The notes below the pieces were generated by a model. The model had not been told where the DNA came from, did no database searches, and worked only from the letters and a program-made list of their open reading frames with translations. DNA of 64,000 nucleotides, taken from assembly GCF_004295585.1 (NCBI RefSeq), contig NZ_AP019400.1, positions 6,126,001 to 6,190,000 on the forward strand, written 5' to 3'. Below, in pieces: positions 1-8,005 of the stretch. Every line of letters starts with the position of its first letter. Position 1 is the stretch's first letter. Source of the stretch: Cohnella abietis (GTDB taxonomy: Bacteria > Bacillota > Bacilli > Paenibacillales > Paenibacillaceae). Made by a program: the position numbers and the translations under genes.

Positions 1-12
1 AATACGGGACAT
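1..12 (-). CDS. rplF: Ribosomal protein L6, first four codons only (partial)
   Basis: Only Met-Ser-Arg-Ile is inside the window; the gene continues beyond base 1. A strong ribosome binding site (GGAGGTG, about 18-24) precedes the ATG. The call rests on this MSRI start and on the position directly after rpsH, where rplF lies in the spc operon of Bacillota. L6 binds 23S rRNA near the factor-binding site of the 50S subunit. Confidence 0.8.
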
Positions 13-42
13 AGGTACACCTCCAATCGTGTGACAGTTAAA

Positions 43-441
43 TTACCAAACGTAGCAAAGCACTTCTCCGCCGGACTTCCCTTGACGGGCTTCCTTATCG
101 GTGATGATGCCTTTAGATGTAGAAATGATCGCGATGCCGAGGCCACCCAACACACGCGGTACTTCAGTGGATTTAGTATAAACGCGCAAACCTGGTTTGC
201 TAATACGTTTAAGACCCGTGATAACACGCTCGTTGCTAGGGCCGTATTTCAAGAAAATACGAATCAAGCCTTGCTTGTTATCTTCCACATATTCAGTGTC
301 GCGGATAAAACCTTCACGCTTCAGGATTTCAGCAATTTGCTTCTTCACAGTAGACGCAGGCAATTCCACCGACTCATGACGAACGAGATTCGCGTTACGA
401 ATTCGTGTCAACATATCTGCAATAGGATCAGACATAACCAT
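43..441 (-). CDS. rpsH: 30S ribosomal protein S8
   Basis: Encodes a 132-residue S8, the usual length. S8 binds the central domain of 16S rRNA and is a key assembly protein of the 30S platform. The N-terminus (MVMSDPIADMLTRIRNAN) and the C-terminal GGEVLCYVW are family hallmarks. It lies between rpsN and rplF in the spc order L14-L24-L5-S14-S8-L6. In Escherichia coli S8 represses the spc operon; no such site was identified here. The start could be Met1 or Met3; a GGAGG-like site lies just upstream of both. Confidence 0.97.
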   Translation of the reverse strand: MVMSDPIADMLTRIRNANLVRHESVELPASTVKKQIAEILKREGFIRDTEYVEDNKQGLIRIFLKYGPSNERVITGLKRISKPGLRVYTKSTEVPRVLGGLGIAIISTSKGIITDKEARQGKSGGEVLCYVW

Positions 442-471
442 GGGGTAAACCTCCTTCCCGAACTAGGCTGA

Positions 472-657
472 TTACCAGCTCGCTTTTTTGACGCCAGGAA
501 TCTGGCCTTTATGTGCCAATTCACGGAAACAGATCCGACAGATCTTGAATTTTTGCAAAACGGAATGCGGACGTCCGCAACGCTCGCAACGCGTGTAAGC
601 CTGTACTTTAAACTTCGGCGTACGCTGTTGCTTGACTTTCATCGACGTTTTTGCCAC
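472..657 (-). CDS. rpsN: 30S ribosomal protein S14, zinc-binding type
   Basis: A 61-residue S14 of the short zinc-binding (C+, type Z) form. Cys24, Cys27, Cys40 and Cys43 form two CxxC pairs that would hold one zinc ion. The protein sits in the head of the 30S subunit. The short C+ form at the spc locus is normal in Bacillota; a longer zinc-free paralogue, used under zinc limitation, would be elsewhere if present. The gene is 30 bp upstream of rpsH, with GGAGGTG ahead of its ATG. Confidence 0.97.
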   Translation of the reverse strand: MAKTSMKVKQQRTPKFKVQAYTRCERCGRPHSVLQKFKICRICFRELAHKGQIPGVKKASW

Positions 658-707
658 TTGCTTTCACACCTCCATTAGGAACCTTTGCTAATTTGGCCGG
701 ATTGGCG

Positions 708-1250
708 TCACTTCGCAAACGGCATACCCAATTGGGTGAGCAGCTCACGCGCTTCTTCGTCCGATTGTGCCGTTGTTACGATGACGATATCCATCCCGCG
801 AACTTTATCAATCTTATCATACTCGATTTCCGGGAAGATCAATTGCTCTTTCAAACCTAGTGTGTAGTTACCGCGTCCATCGAACGATTTGGTCGATATA
901 CCGCGGAAGTCACGTACACGAGGAAGTGAAATGTTGAACAATTTATCCAAGAAGTAATACATACGTTCGCCGCGCAGTGTTACTTTAACACCGATTGGCA
1001 AGTTCTCACGAAGGCGGAAGCCTGCGATTGATTTCTTGGAGCGAGTGATTACAGGCTTTTGACCAGCAATCTTCTGCATGTCTTCTACAGCAAAGTCCAT
1101 AATTTTGGAATTAGAGACTGCTTCGCCGACACCCATGTTGATTACGATCTTTTCGACCTTAGGCACCTGCATGACTGACTTGTAGTTGAACTTCTGCATT
1201 AGAGCAGGAGTAATTTCATTCAGAAAGCGTTCCTTCATTCTTGTTGCCAT
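708..1250 (-). CDS. rplE: 50S ribosomal protein L5
   Basis: A 180-residue L5, full length. L5 binds 5S rRNA in the central protuberance of the 50S subunit and contacts the P-site tRNA. Recognisable parts are the KSIAGFRLRE segment and the RDFRGI...FDGRGNYTLG region. It follows rplX and precedes rpsN, as expected in the spc operon. The start ATG is preceded by GGAGGTCACTGTGACTC, which places an AGGAGG site a little further away than usual. Confidence 0.97.
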   Translation of the reverse strand: MATRMKERFLNEITPALMQKFNYKSVMQVPKVEKIVINMGVGEAVSNSKIMDFAVEDMQKIAGQKPVITRSKKSIAGFRLRENLPIGVKVTLRGERMYYFLDKLFNISLPRVRDFRGISTKSFDGRGNYTLGLKEQLIFPEIEYDKIDKVRGMDIVIVTTAQSDEEARELLTQLGMPFAK

Positions 1251-1285
1251 GAGTCACAGTGACCTCCTTTCCGTTCTGACTGCGT

Positions 1286-1639
1286 TTAGTCGATCGATTC
1301 TCCAGAGCGCTTAGCGATCCGGATTTTAGTGCCGTTTTCTAGAACTTTGGAACCAACGCGAGTTGGTTTGCCGCTTTTAGGATCGATATGCATCACGTTC
1401 GACACGTGAATCGGTGCTTCGCGCTCGATGATACCGCCTTGTTGATTCGCTGGGTTCGGACGAGTATGGCGTTTCACCATGTTTACGCCCTCGACAAGCA
1501 CACGGTTCTCGCGCGGATACGCAGCGATAATGCGGCCTTTCTTGCCTTTGTCTTTGCCCGAGATGACGATAATGTTATCGTCTTTTTTCACGTGCAGTTT
1601 ATTATTGTGCGATTGAAGCACTTTTTTCAGACGGGGCAT
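1286..1639 (-). CDS. rplX: 50S ribosomal protein L24
   Basis: A 117-residue L24, an early 50S assembly protein that binds the 5' region of 23S rRNA near the exit tunnel. The KOW-type core (DNIIVISGKDKGKKGRI, about residues 21-37) and the segment GVNMVKRHTRPN are visible. Start ATG with a GGAGGTGTACCC leader. It lies between rplN and rplE. Confidence 0.97.
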   Translation of the reverse strand: MPRLKKVLQSHNNKLHVKKDDNIIVISGKDKGKKGRIIAAYPRENRVLVEGVNMVKRHTRPNPANQQGGIIEREAPIHVSNVMHIDPKSGKPTRVGSKVLENGTKIRIAKRSGESID

Positions 1640-1684
1640 GGGTACACCTCCTTGAGTGTTTCTCCATCGGTGCTTTCCGGAGTA

Positions 1685-2053
1685 TTAAAGAACTTCCGGT
1701 GCCAGGGAAATGATTTTCATGAAATCGCGATCGCGAAGTTCACGAGCAACCGGTCCAAAGATCCGGGTACCACGCGGACTCTTATCTTCTTTAACAATTA
1801 CTGCCGCGTTCTCATCGAACGCGATGTAGGATCCGTCTTTACGGCGTACCGAACGTTTTGTACGAACGATAACACACTTGACTACGTCACCTTTTTTGAC
1901 AACGCCGCCTGGTGTTGCTTGTTTAACGGAACATACGATCATATCACCGATATGTCCAACACGGCGTCCTGTACCGCCAAGTACGCGGATACACATCAAT
2001 TCTTTCGCGCCGGAGTTGTCGGCAACCCGTAGGCGCGTAAACGGTTGAATCAT
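1685..2053 (-). CDS. rplN: 50S ribosomal protein L14
   Basis: A 122-residue L14, full length. It sits at the subunit interface on 23S rRNA and is the docking site of the silencing factor RsfS. The N-terminus MIQPFTRLRVADNSGAKE is diagnostic, as is RGTRIFGPVARELR near the C-terminus. The ATG follows AAGGAGGACCTTGCG. It lies between rpsQ and rplX. Confidence 0.98.
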   Translation of the reverse strand: MIQPFTRLRVADNSGAKELMCIRVLGGTGRRVGHIGDMIVCSVKQATPGGVVKKGDVVKCVIVRTKRSVRRKDGSYIAFDENAAVIVKEDKSPRGTRIFGPVARELRDRDFMKIISLAPEVL

Positions 2054-2087
2054 CGCAAGGTCCTCCTTTCAGTCACAGGTGAGTCGC

Positions 2088-2354
2088 TTAGGCTAATACG
2101 CCTTTTTCAACGATGTCGACCATACGCCAGCTTTTGTCTTTCGACAACGGGCGGGTCTCCATGATTCTCACGGTGTCGCCGATTTTTGCATCGTTATTCT
2201 CATCATGCGCTTTGAACTTCTTAGTGTATTTAATCCGTTTGTGGTACAAGCTGTGCTTTTTGTAAGTTTCAACTGCCACCACAATCGTTTTGTCCATTTT
2301 GTCGCTGACGACTTTACCAATCTGCACTTTGCGATTGTTATTGCGTTCGCTCAT
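2088..2354 (-). CDS. rpsQ: 30S ribosomal protein S17
   Basis: An 88-residue S17 that binds 16S rRNA helices 7 and 11 as a primary assembly protein. The OB-fold core includes KVVSDKMDKTIVVAVE and MIMETRPLSK-like residues. An in-frame ATG further upstream would give 114 residues. I chose the ATG at 2354 because GGAGGATTACC lies directly before it and the protein then begins MSERNNNRK, as in relatives. Confidence 0.96.
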   Translation of the reverse strand: MSERNNNRKVQIGKVVSDKMDKTIVVAVETYKKHSLYHKRIKYTKKFKAHDENNDAKIGDTVRIMETRPLSKDKSWRMVDIVEKGVLA

Positions 2355-2452
2355 GGTAATCCTCCTTCCCGGAATCAATCTCAGGGTCTTCCGGACGATA
2401 ACCCGTGTTAGCGGTAAGCCCGCTTGATTCATCGTCGGTTATTGCTAGGTTA

Positions 2453-2650
2453 TTAACTAATGCCGAGTTCACGCTCGCGCAAAATAGTTTTGGCCCGAGC
2501 AATTTCTTTCCGCAGGTCGCCTAAGCGATGCGGATTATCCAGTTGGCCAGTAGCCAATTGGAAGCGGAGGTTGAACAGCTCATCCTTGAAGCCGGCTACC
2601 TTCTGTTCAAGTTCCGCCGATGTCAGGTTGCGAAATTCACTGGCTTTCAT
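2453..2650 (-). CDS. rpmC: 50S ribosomal protein L29
   Basis: A 65-residue, mostly helical protein at the polypeptide exit tunnel, next to L23 and a docking point for trigger factor and SRP. It begins MKASEFRNLT and carries ELFNLRFQLATGQL. The start overlaps the end of rplP by 14 bp, and its ribosome binding site (GGGTGGTGAAG) is inside rplP, so the two are probably translationally coupled. An ATG 24 bp upstream is less likely. Confidence 0.96.
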   Translation of the reverse strand: MKASEFRNLTSAELEQKVAGFKDELFNLRFQLATGQLDNPHRLGDLRKEIARAKTILRERELGIS

Positions 2651-3074
2651 TTGCTTCACCACCCAGTTCTTCACGTTTCACAAACTTCGTCTTAATAGGC
2701 AACTTGTGAGCTGCAAGACGCATCGCTTCACGTGCTATCTCCTCGGATACTCCTGCAAGCTCGAACAAGATTTTGCCCGGCTTAACAACAGCAACCCACG
2801 CTTCTACGTTACCTTTACCGCTACCCATCCGTACCTCAAGAGGCTTTTGAGTAATAGGTTTCGAAGGGAAAATTTTGATCCAAACTTTTCCGCCCCGTTT
2901 GATATAACGAGTCATGGCAATCCGAGCAGCCTCGATTTGACGGTTAGTCACCCAAGAAGGTTCCATAGCCTGCAAGCCGAATTCGCCGAAATGCACTTCT
3001 GTACCGCCTTTTGCACGGCCTTTCATTTTACCGCGGTGTTCTTTGCGGTGTTTAACGCGTTTAGGGACCAACAT
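2637..3074 (-). CDS. rplP: 50S ribosomal protein L16
   Basis: A 145-residue L16. It lies near the peptidyl transferase centre and contacts A-site tRNA. The start MLVPKRVKHRKEHRG and the central MGSGKGNVEAWVAVVKPG loop are family signatures. The conserved arginine of the RMGSGKG motif, which is hydroxylated in some bacteria, is present. The gene is 2 bp after rpsC and overlaps rpmC. Confidence 0.98.
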   Translation of the reverse strand: MLVPKRVKHRKEHRGKMKGRAKGGTEVHFGEFGLQAMEPSWVTNRQIEAARIAMTRYIKRGGKVWIKIFPSKPITQKPLEVRMGSGKGNVEAWVAVVKPGKILFELAGVSEEIAREAMRLAAHKLPIKTKFVKREELGGEANESQ

Positions 3075-3076
3075 GA

Positions 3077-3742
3077 TCAGTTGCCTCCTTCCTCAGCAGC
3101 TCTTTTCTTTGCCGGAAGGACTTCGCCACGGTAGATCCATACTTTTACGCCGATGCGGCCATAAGTAGTATGAGCTTCTGCCGTTCCGTAATCGATATCA
3201 GCGCGGAGTGTGTGCAATGGCACTGTTCCTTCGCTGTAGCCTTCTTGACGAGCGATTTCTGCTCCGCCCAGACGACCACTTACGGCTGTTTTGATACCTT
3301 TCGCACCTGCGCGTTGCGTACGTTGCATAGCTTGTTTCATCGCGCGGCGGAAGGATACGCGGCGTTCCAATTGTTGCGCGATGCTCTCGGCAACTAGGAT
3401 AGCGTCCAATTCCGGATTTTTGATCTCGGAGATGTTAATGTGTACTTTCTTGCCGTTTGAAATTTTCGTCAATTGAGCACGAAGAACTTCAACTTCTGCT
3501 CCACCTTTACCGATAACGATACCCGGCTTAGCAGTGTGAATCGTAACGTTAACGCGGCTAGCCGCACGTTCGATTTCGATTTTGGAAACAGCAGCGTCTT
3601 TAAGTTTCTTCTTAAGGAATTCGCGAATTTTGACATCTTCGATTAGAAGCGTGCCGAAATCCTTATTACCAGCGTACCATTTGGATTCCCAATCACGGAT
3701 GACGCCGATACGAAAACCGACGGGATTTACTTTTTGACCCAC
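3077..3742 (-). CDS. rpsC: 30S ribosomal protein S3
   Basis: A 221-residue S3, which forms part of the mRNA entry channel and helicase on the 30S head. The start is GTG at 3742 (protein MGQKVNPVGFRIGV), preceded by GGAGGGACAAC; the reading frame is open further upstream but that part overlaps rplV and does not look like S3. A KH domain with GIVIGKGGAEVE lies at about residues 75-87. It directly follows rplV. Confidence 0.97.
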   Translation of the reverse strand: MGQKVNPVGFRIGVIRDWESKWYAGNKDFGTLLIEDVKIREFLKKKLKDAAVSKIEIERAASRVNVTIHTAKPGIVIGKGGAEVEVLRAQLTKISNGKKVHINISEIKNPELDAILVAESIAQQLERRVSFRRAMKQAMQRTQRAGAKGIKTAVSGRLGGAEIARQEGYSEGTVPLHTLRADIDYGTAEAHTTYGRIGVKVWIYRGEVLPAKKRAAEEGGN

Positions 3743-3755
3743 ACGTTGTCCCTCC

Positions 3756-4094
3756 TTATTTTTCGGATACGACCAGTGTAATATGGCTGGATCGTTTGAA
3801 GATGCTGAACGCACGGCCCTGTGAACGTGGTTGGAATCGTTTCATCGTTGGACCTTCATTAACGAAGGCTTCGGATATGAACAATTTGTTCACGTCAAGC
3901 TGGTAGTTGTGTTCAGCGTTTGCGATAGCAGAGTTCAATAGCTTCTCCAAAACCGGAGATGCCGAACGCGGCGTATGACGCAAGATAGCAACAGCATCGC
4001 CGACTTTTTTACCGCGAATCAGGTCAACGACCAGGCGGACTTTACGAGCCGGTATGCGAATGTTATTCACATGAGCTTTGGCTTGCTGAGACAT
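3756..4094 (-). CDS. rplV: 50S ribosomal protein L22
   Basis: A 112-residue L22. Its long hairpin lines the exit tunnel, where macrolide-resistance mutations occur. The KVRLVVDLIRGKKV segment and the C-terminal QPRSQGRAFSIFKRSSHITLVV are clear. Hairpin-tip residues look wild type, with no insertion. It lies between rpsS and rpsC. The ATG is preceded by GGAGGTACTCCG. Confidence 0.97.
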   Translation of the reverse strand: MSQQAKAHVNNIRIPARKVRLVVDLIRGKKVGDAVAILRHTPRSASPVLEKLLNSAIANAEHNYQLDVNKLFISEAFVNEGPTMKRFQPRSQGRAFSIFKRSSHITLVVSEK

Positions 4095-4185
4095 CGGAGT
4101 ACCTCCTCCCTTACGTTACGTCTCGTGCCGATTATTTCATGACGCCTGAGGCGCACTTACATAATCGCACTTCGTAGGGTTAAAA

Positions 4186-4467
4186 TTATCGCTTACCCGT
4201 TTTTTTATCATCGTCGGAATGACCTTTGAACGTGCGCGTCGGCGCAAATTCACCTAGCTTGTGACCGACCATGTCTTCAGACACGTATACCGGCACATGC
4301 TTACGTCCGTCATAAACTGCGAACGTTAGACCCACGAATTGTGGGAAAATCGTCGAACGACGAGACCACGTTTTGATGACCACTTTCTTATTCGTACCAG
4401 ATAGCTCATCCACTTTTTTCAGCAGATAACCATCAATGAAAGGACCTTTTTTCAAACTGCGACCCAT
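4186..4467 (-). CDS. rpsS: 30S ribosomal protein S19
   Basis: A 93-residue S19, which pairs with S13 in the 30S head near the A-site. The start MGRSLKKGPFIDGYL and the segment GLTFAVYDGRKHVPV are diagnostic. About 90 bp separate it from rplV, slightly more than the other gaps of this operon; I see no terminator or strong promoter in the gap. AGGGAGGAGCATTCC precedes the ATG. Confidence 0.98.
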   Translation of the reverse strand: MGRSLKKGPFIDGYLLKKVDELSGTNKKVVIKTWSRRSTIFPQFVGLTFAVYDGRKHVPVYVSEDMVGHKLGEFAPTRTFKGHSDDDKKTGKR

Positions 4468-4529
4468 GGAATGCTCCTCCCTTCAACGCGGCTTGAGAGT
4501 TTGCCGTTCACGCCGCTAGACGATAGTTC

Positions 4530-5360
4530 TTACTTGGTGCGGCGACGAACGATGTATTTGCTCGAAGCTTTCTTCTTTTTGCGAGTTTTGTAACCAAGCG
4601 TAGGCTTGCCCCATGGAGAAAGCGGGGATTTGCGTCCGATTGGCGCGCGGCCTTCACCACCACCGTGTGGGTGATCGTTCGGGTTCATAACAACACCACG
4701 TACAGTTGGGCGTTTGCCTAACCAGCGGTTACGTCCAGCTTTACCAATGTTAAGCAACTCGTGATCCTGGTTACCAACTGTACCGATAGTTGCACGGCAA
4801 GTTTTGAGAATGCGACGAATCTCACCAGAAGTCAAACGGATTGTTACATAGGATTCTTCTTTACCCAGCAATTGTGCACTTGTTCCTGCAGCGCGTACCA
4901 TTTGGCCGCCTTTGCCTGGTTTAAGTTCAATGTTGTGGATAACTGTACCTACTGGAATGTTCTCCAACGGAAGAGCATTTCCAACTTTAATGTCGGAAGT
5001 AGGACCTGAAGTAATTACGTCACCAACTTTAAGACCTTTTGGTGCGATAATGTAAGTCTTTTCACCGTCTGCATAGTTGATCAAGGCGATGTAAGACGTA
5101 CGGTTAGGATCGTATTCAATTGTAGCCACGCGGCCGGGAATGCCGTCCTTCGTGCGCTTGAAATCGATGATCCGGTATTTACGCTTGTGTCCGCCGCCGT
5201 GATGACGAACAGTGATTTTACCTTGGTTATTACGACCAGCACGTTTGAATAATGGCGCAAGCAAGGATTTCTCCGGCTCTGTTGCTGTAATTTCTTCAAA
5301 CGTTGCAATCGTCATTTGACGACGGCTTGCCGTGGTCGGATTAAACTTTTTGACTGGCAA
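4530..5360 (-). CDS. rplB: 50S ribosomal protein L2
   Basis: A 276-residue L2, required for peptidyl transferase activity and subunit joining. The N-terminal MPVKKFNPTTASRRQMT and the C-terminal GVVMNPNDHPHGGGEGR are present; the histidine in HPHGGGEG is the residue linked to catalytic-centre function. Full length. It lies between rplW and rpsS. AGGGAGG precedes the ATG. Confidence 0.98.
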   Translation of the reverse strand: MPVKKFNPTTASRRQMTIATFEEITATEPEKSLLAPLFKRAGRNNQGKITVRHHGGGHKRKYRIIDFKRTKDGIPGRVATIEYDPNRTSYIALINYADGEKTYIIAPKGLKVGDVITSGPTSDIKVGNALPLENIPVGTVIHNIELKPGKGGQMVRAAGTSAQLLGKEESYVTIRLTSGEIRRILKTCRATIGTVGNQDHELLNIGKAGRNRWLGKRPTVRGVVMNPNDHPHGGGEGRAPIGRKSPLSPWGKPTLGYKTRKKKKASSKYIVRRRTK

Positions 5361-5389
5361 TTGGATTCCCTCCTTACTTTAGAGACTTA

Positions 5390-5683
5390 TTATACAGAGG
5401 ATTCGAAGTACTCAAGTGGCTTGCTATCTGCAGAAAGCTGCACGATTGCTTTTTTCCACTCAGATGTGTAACCGCTGTGCTTGCCATAGCGTTTAGGCTT
5501 AGCAGGCATTCTAAGCGTATTAACATTAGTGACCTTCACTTTGAAGATCTGTTCAATAGCTTGTTTAATTTCCGTTTTGTTCGCTCTCAAGTCAACTTCG
5601 AACACGTATTTGCGCTGCTCCATGAAGTCGCTTGTGCGTTCCGTAATAACCGGCCGTTTGATTAGATCGCGGGGGTTTTTCAT
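5390..5683 (-). CDS. rplW: 50S ribosomal protein L23
   Basis: A 97-residue L23 at the exit tunnel, where it binds trigger factor and SRP. It has the start MKNPRDLIKRPVITE and the typical VNTLRMPAKPKRYG loop. The ATG overlaps the rplD stop by one base (TAATG), which suggests translational coupling. It lies between rplD and rplB. Confidence 0.97.
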   Translation of the reverse strand: MKNPRDLIKRPVITERTSDFMEQRKYVFEVDLRANKTEIKQAIEQIFKVKVTNVNTLRMPAKPKRYGKHSGYTSEWKKAIVQLSADSKPLEYFESSV

Positions 5684-6306
5684 TACGCGAACACCTCCTC
5701 AACTTTAGCGACTGCATCCTTCGTGATGATCAATTGATCATACTTCATCACGTCAAGCACGTTAATTCCTTCAGCGGAGACAAATTTGACTCCAGGAATG
5801 TTACGCGCGGACAGGGCCACGTTATTATCAAAGTCCGCTGTTACGACTAGCGCTTTGCGGGAAACTTTGAGGTTGTTCAATAGCTTCGAGATATCCTTCG
5901 TTTTCGGCTGGGACAAGCTCAGCTGATCAAGAACGATAATTTGGCTGCTCACAACTTTGCTAGACAAAGCTGATTTGATCGCCAAACGACGAACTTTACG
6001 AGGTAATTTGAAACCATAGCTGCGCGGTGTTGGTCCGAATACGATACCGCCGCCTTTCCATTGCGGGGAACGAATACTACCTTGACGAGCACGGCCTGTT
6101 CCTTTTTGCTTCCAAGGCTTACGCCCGCCTCCGCGAACTTCCGAACGACCTTTCGTATCGTGCGTGCCAGAGCGAAGTGAAGCTTGTTGAAGCAATACAG
6201 CACTGTGCAGTACGTGAACGTTCGGCTCTAAACCGAATACTCCTTCTGCCAGTTCGATTTCTCCAACTTCTTTGCCTTCTACATTAAAAACAGTTACTTT
6301 CGGCAT
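5683..6306 (-). CDS. rplD: 50S ribosomal protein L4
   Basis: A 207-residue L4, which reaches into the exit tunnel opposite L22. The tunnel loop contains GGGRKPWKQKGTGRARQGS, normally the site of macrolide-resistance mutations; it reads as wild type. The chosen ATG (6306, MPKVTVFNVEGK) has AGGAGGACCACTC ahead of it; an upstream in-frame ATG at 6327 is unlikely. In gamma-proteobacteria L4 represses the S10 operon; I cannot show this here. Confidence 0.97.
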   Translation of the reverse strand: MPKVTVFNVEGKEVGEIELAEGVFGLEPNVHVLHSAVLLQQASLRSGTHDTKGRSEVRGGGRKPWKQKGTGRARQGSIRSPQWKGGGIVFGPTPRSYGFKLPRKVRRLAIKSALSSKVVSSQIIVLDQLSLSQPKTKDISKLLNNLKVSRKALVVTADFDNNVALSARNIPGVKFVSAEGINVLDVMKYDQLIITKDAVAKVEEVFA

Positions 6307-6337
6307 GAGTGGTCCTCCTTTCCTCATACATTGTGAA

Positions 6338-6964
6338 TTATTTCTTCACCGATGTGCGGATTTTGAGAAAACTGTTGCGAGCGCCCGGTACGGAACCTTT
6401 GATCAACAATACGTTACGCTCAAGATCGATTTTCACGATTTCAAGGTTTTGTACTGTAACCGTTTCGTTACCCATACGGCCGTGCATTTTTTTACCTTTA
6501 GGTACGCGGTTTGCATCACGAATGGTTGCGAGCGATCCGTTACCACGGTGATACTTGGAACCATGCGTCATCTTACCACGTTGGAAGCCCCAACGCTTGA
6601 TGGCACCTGTTGTTCCTTTACCAAGGGAAGTACCTGTCACATCAACGATATCGCCTTCGGAGAACTGGTCAACTTTAAGCTCTTGACCAACTTCCAAGTC
6701 AGCTGCGTTAAGGCCGCTAACCTCGCGAATGAAGCGCTTGGGTCCCGTGTTGGCTTTTTTAGCATGGCCAATGGCTGGTTTTGTTGCTAGCTTCTCGCGC
6801 TTATCCGCGAAACCAAGCTGTACTGCTTCGTATCCATCGTTATCTACGTTTTTCTTTTGTAGTACGATGTTCGGAGTTGCTTCTATTACAGTGACCGGCA
6901 CAACGCTACCGTCAGCTGCGAATATTTGAGTCATTCCGAGTTTACGTCCCAAGATTCCTGACAT
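6338..6964 (-). CDS. rplC: 50S ribosomal protein L3
   Basis: A 208-residue L3, an initiator of 50S assembly with an extension to the peptidyl transferase centre. It begins MSGILGRKLGMTQIFA and has the loop HGSKYHRGNGSLATIRDAN. The ATG at 6964 is preceded by AAAGAGGTGTCAAC; an ATG seven codons upstream overlaps this site and was rejected. It lies between rpsJ and rplD. Confidence 0.97.
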   Translation of the reverse strand: MSGILGRKLGMTQIFAADGSVVPVTVIEATPNIVLQKKNVDNDGYEAVQLGFADKREKLATKPAIGHAKKANTGPKRFIREVSGLNAADLEVGQELKVDQFSEGDIVDVTGTSLGKGTTGAIKRWGFQRGKMTHGSKYHRGNGSLATIRDANRVPKGKKMHGRMGNETVTVQNLEIVKIDLERNVLLIKGSVPGARNSFLKIRTSVKK

Positions 6965-7010
6965 GTTGACACCTCTTTTCTTCATGGATCTAATTTACTT
7001 ATCGCTACAA

Positions 7011-7319
7011 TTAAAGTTTGATTTCGATATCAACGCCAGACGGTAGATCAAGACGCATCAATGCATCAACCGTTTGCGGTGTCGGATTAACAATATCAAT
7101 CAAACGCTTGTGCGTACGCATTTCGAATTGCTCACGCGAATCCTTGTATTTGTGCACCGCACGCAAGATCGTGATGATCTGCTTTTCGGTTGGCAATGGA
7201 ATTGGTCCAGATACACTTGCACCAGTACGCTTTGCCGTTTCTACGATTTTCTCCGCGGATTGATCCAGGATACGGTGGTCGTAGGCTTTCAAACGGATAC
7301 GGATTTTTTGCTTAGCCAT
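7011..7319 (-). CDS. rpsJ: 30S ribosomal protein S10 (NusE)
   Basis: A 102-residue S10. It works in the 30S head and, as NusE, with NusB in antitermination and with NusG in transcription-translation coupling. MAKQKIRIRLKAYDHRILDQS and the C-terminal LMRLDLPSGVDIEIKL are characteristic. GGAGGGAATTCT precedes the ATG. It is the first gene of the S10 cluster, with its own promoter at 7470-7498. Confidence 0.98.
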   Translation of the reverse strand: MAKQKIRIRLKAYDHRILDQSAEKIVETAKRTGASVSGPIPLPTEKQIITILRAVHKYKDSREQFEMRTHKRLIDIVNPTPQTVDALMRLDLPSGVDIEIKL

Positions 7320-7469
7320 AGAATTCCCTCCTTCATTCGCCCAATTTTGGAATCGGACATACTCCGTGAGAATAACCCCACAATCACCTGATCTTCACCC
7401 CTATGGCAAAGGGGCCGGGTGTGTCGGCAACCTCTCACATCAACGCACAGTCACAGACCAACATTCACT

Positions 7470-7498
7470 ATTATAGCGATTTGCCCAAACGATTGCAA
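7470..7498 (-). promoter_or_regulatory. Sigma-A promoter of the S10 ribosomal protein operon
   Basis: On the minus strand TTGCAA (7493-7498) and TATAAT (7470-7475) are separated by 17 bp, which is an excellent vegetative promoter. Transcription would start near 7463, giving a leader of about 145 nt before rpsJ. The leader holds a small hairpin (CCCC...GGGG around 7398-7414). I do not recognise a known regulator in it. Confidence 0.85.
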
Positions 7499-7588
7499 CA
7501 AAAACTTTCAAAGTTTTTCATCTTCTATATAAGAGACTCCTATCACCTCAATAAATTCAATTTTCGTACACCAATCAGCACAAATAGA

Positions 7589-7636
7589 GGCTGTCGAAAA
7601 CCACCATGGCTAATCCCATGATCATTTTCGACAGCC
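7589..7636. terminator. Inverted repeat after spoVAE, probable terminator
   Basis: A perfect 12-bp inverted repeat (GGCTGTCGAAAA at 7589-7600 with its complement at 7625-7636) encloses a nested CATGG/CCATG hairpin. It lies between the end of spoVAE and the S10 promoter. The T-run after it is weak on both strands, so termination is inferred from position as much as from sequence. Confidence 0.55.
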
Positions 7637-7654
7637 CCTACAATGCTTATTTCT

Positions 7655-8005
7655 TTAACCCTTTGGTTTTACAAATAGCGCGGCAATAAAAGAGAAAATA
7701 ATCGCTGCCGAAATGCCAGCACTCGTAACCTTGAAGATCCCTGTAATAATTCCAATCCATCCATCTTCTTTTAGTTCCTCTAAAGCTCCATGTACTAATG
7801 CATTACCAAAGCTCGTAATAGGTACGGAGGCACCTGCACCAGCAAACTCAACGAGCGGCTCATACCAACCAACCCCATCTAATGCCGCGCCTATTACAAC
7901 AAGCAATGCCATTGTATGAGCAGGTGTTAGCTTGAATACATCGAAGCAGATTTGTCCAAATATACAAATTGCCCCTCCTATTATAAATGCCCATAAATAA
8001 ATCAT
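7655..8005 (-). CDS. spoVAE: Stage V sporulation protein AE (SpoVAEb)
   Basis: A 116-residue membrane protein with about three hydrophobic segments. It matches the SpoVAEb type: GAALDGVGWYEPLVEFAGAG and VPITSFGNALVHGA are visible. SpoVA proteins form the channel that moves Ca-dipicolinic acid into the forespore and out at germination. The ATG overlaps the spoVAD stop (ATGA), with GGAGGATAAG ahead. It ends a spoVAC-spoVAD-spoVAE run. It is the shorter AEb form, not the longer AEa. Confidence 0.93.
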   Translation of the reverse strand: MIYLWAFIIGGAICIFGQICFDVFKLTPAHTMALLVVIGAALDGVGWYEPLVEFAGAGASVPITSFGNALVHGALEELKEDGWIGIITGIFKVTSAGISAAIIFSFIAALFVKPKG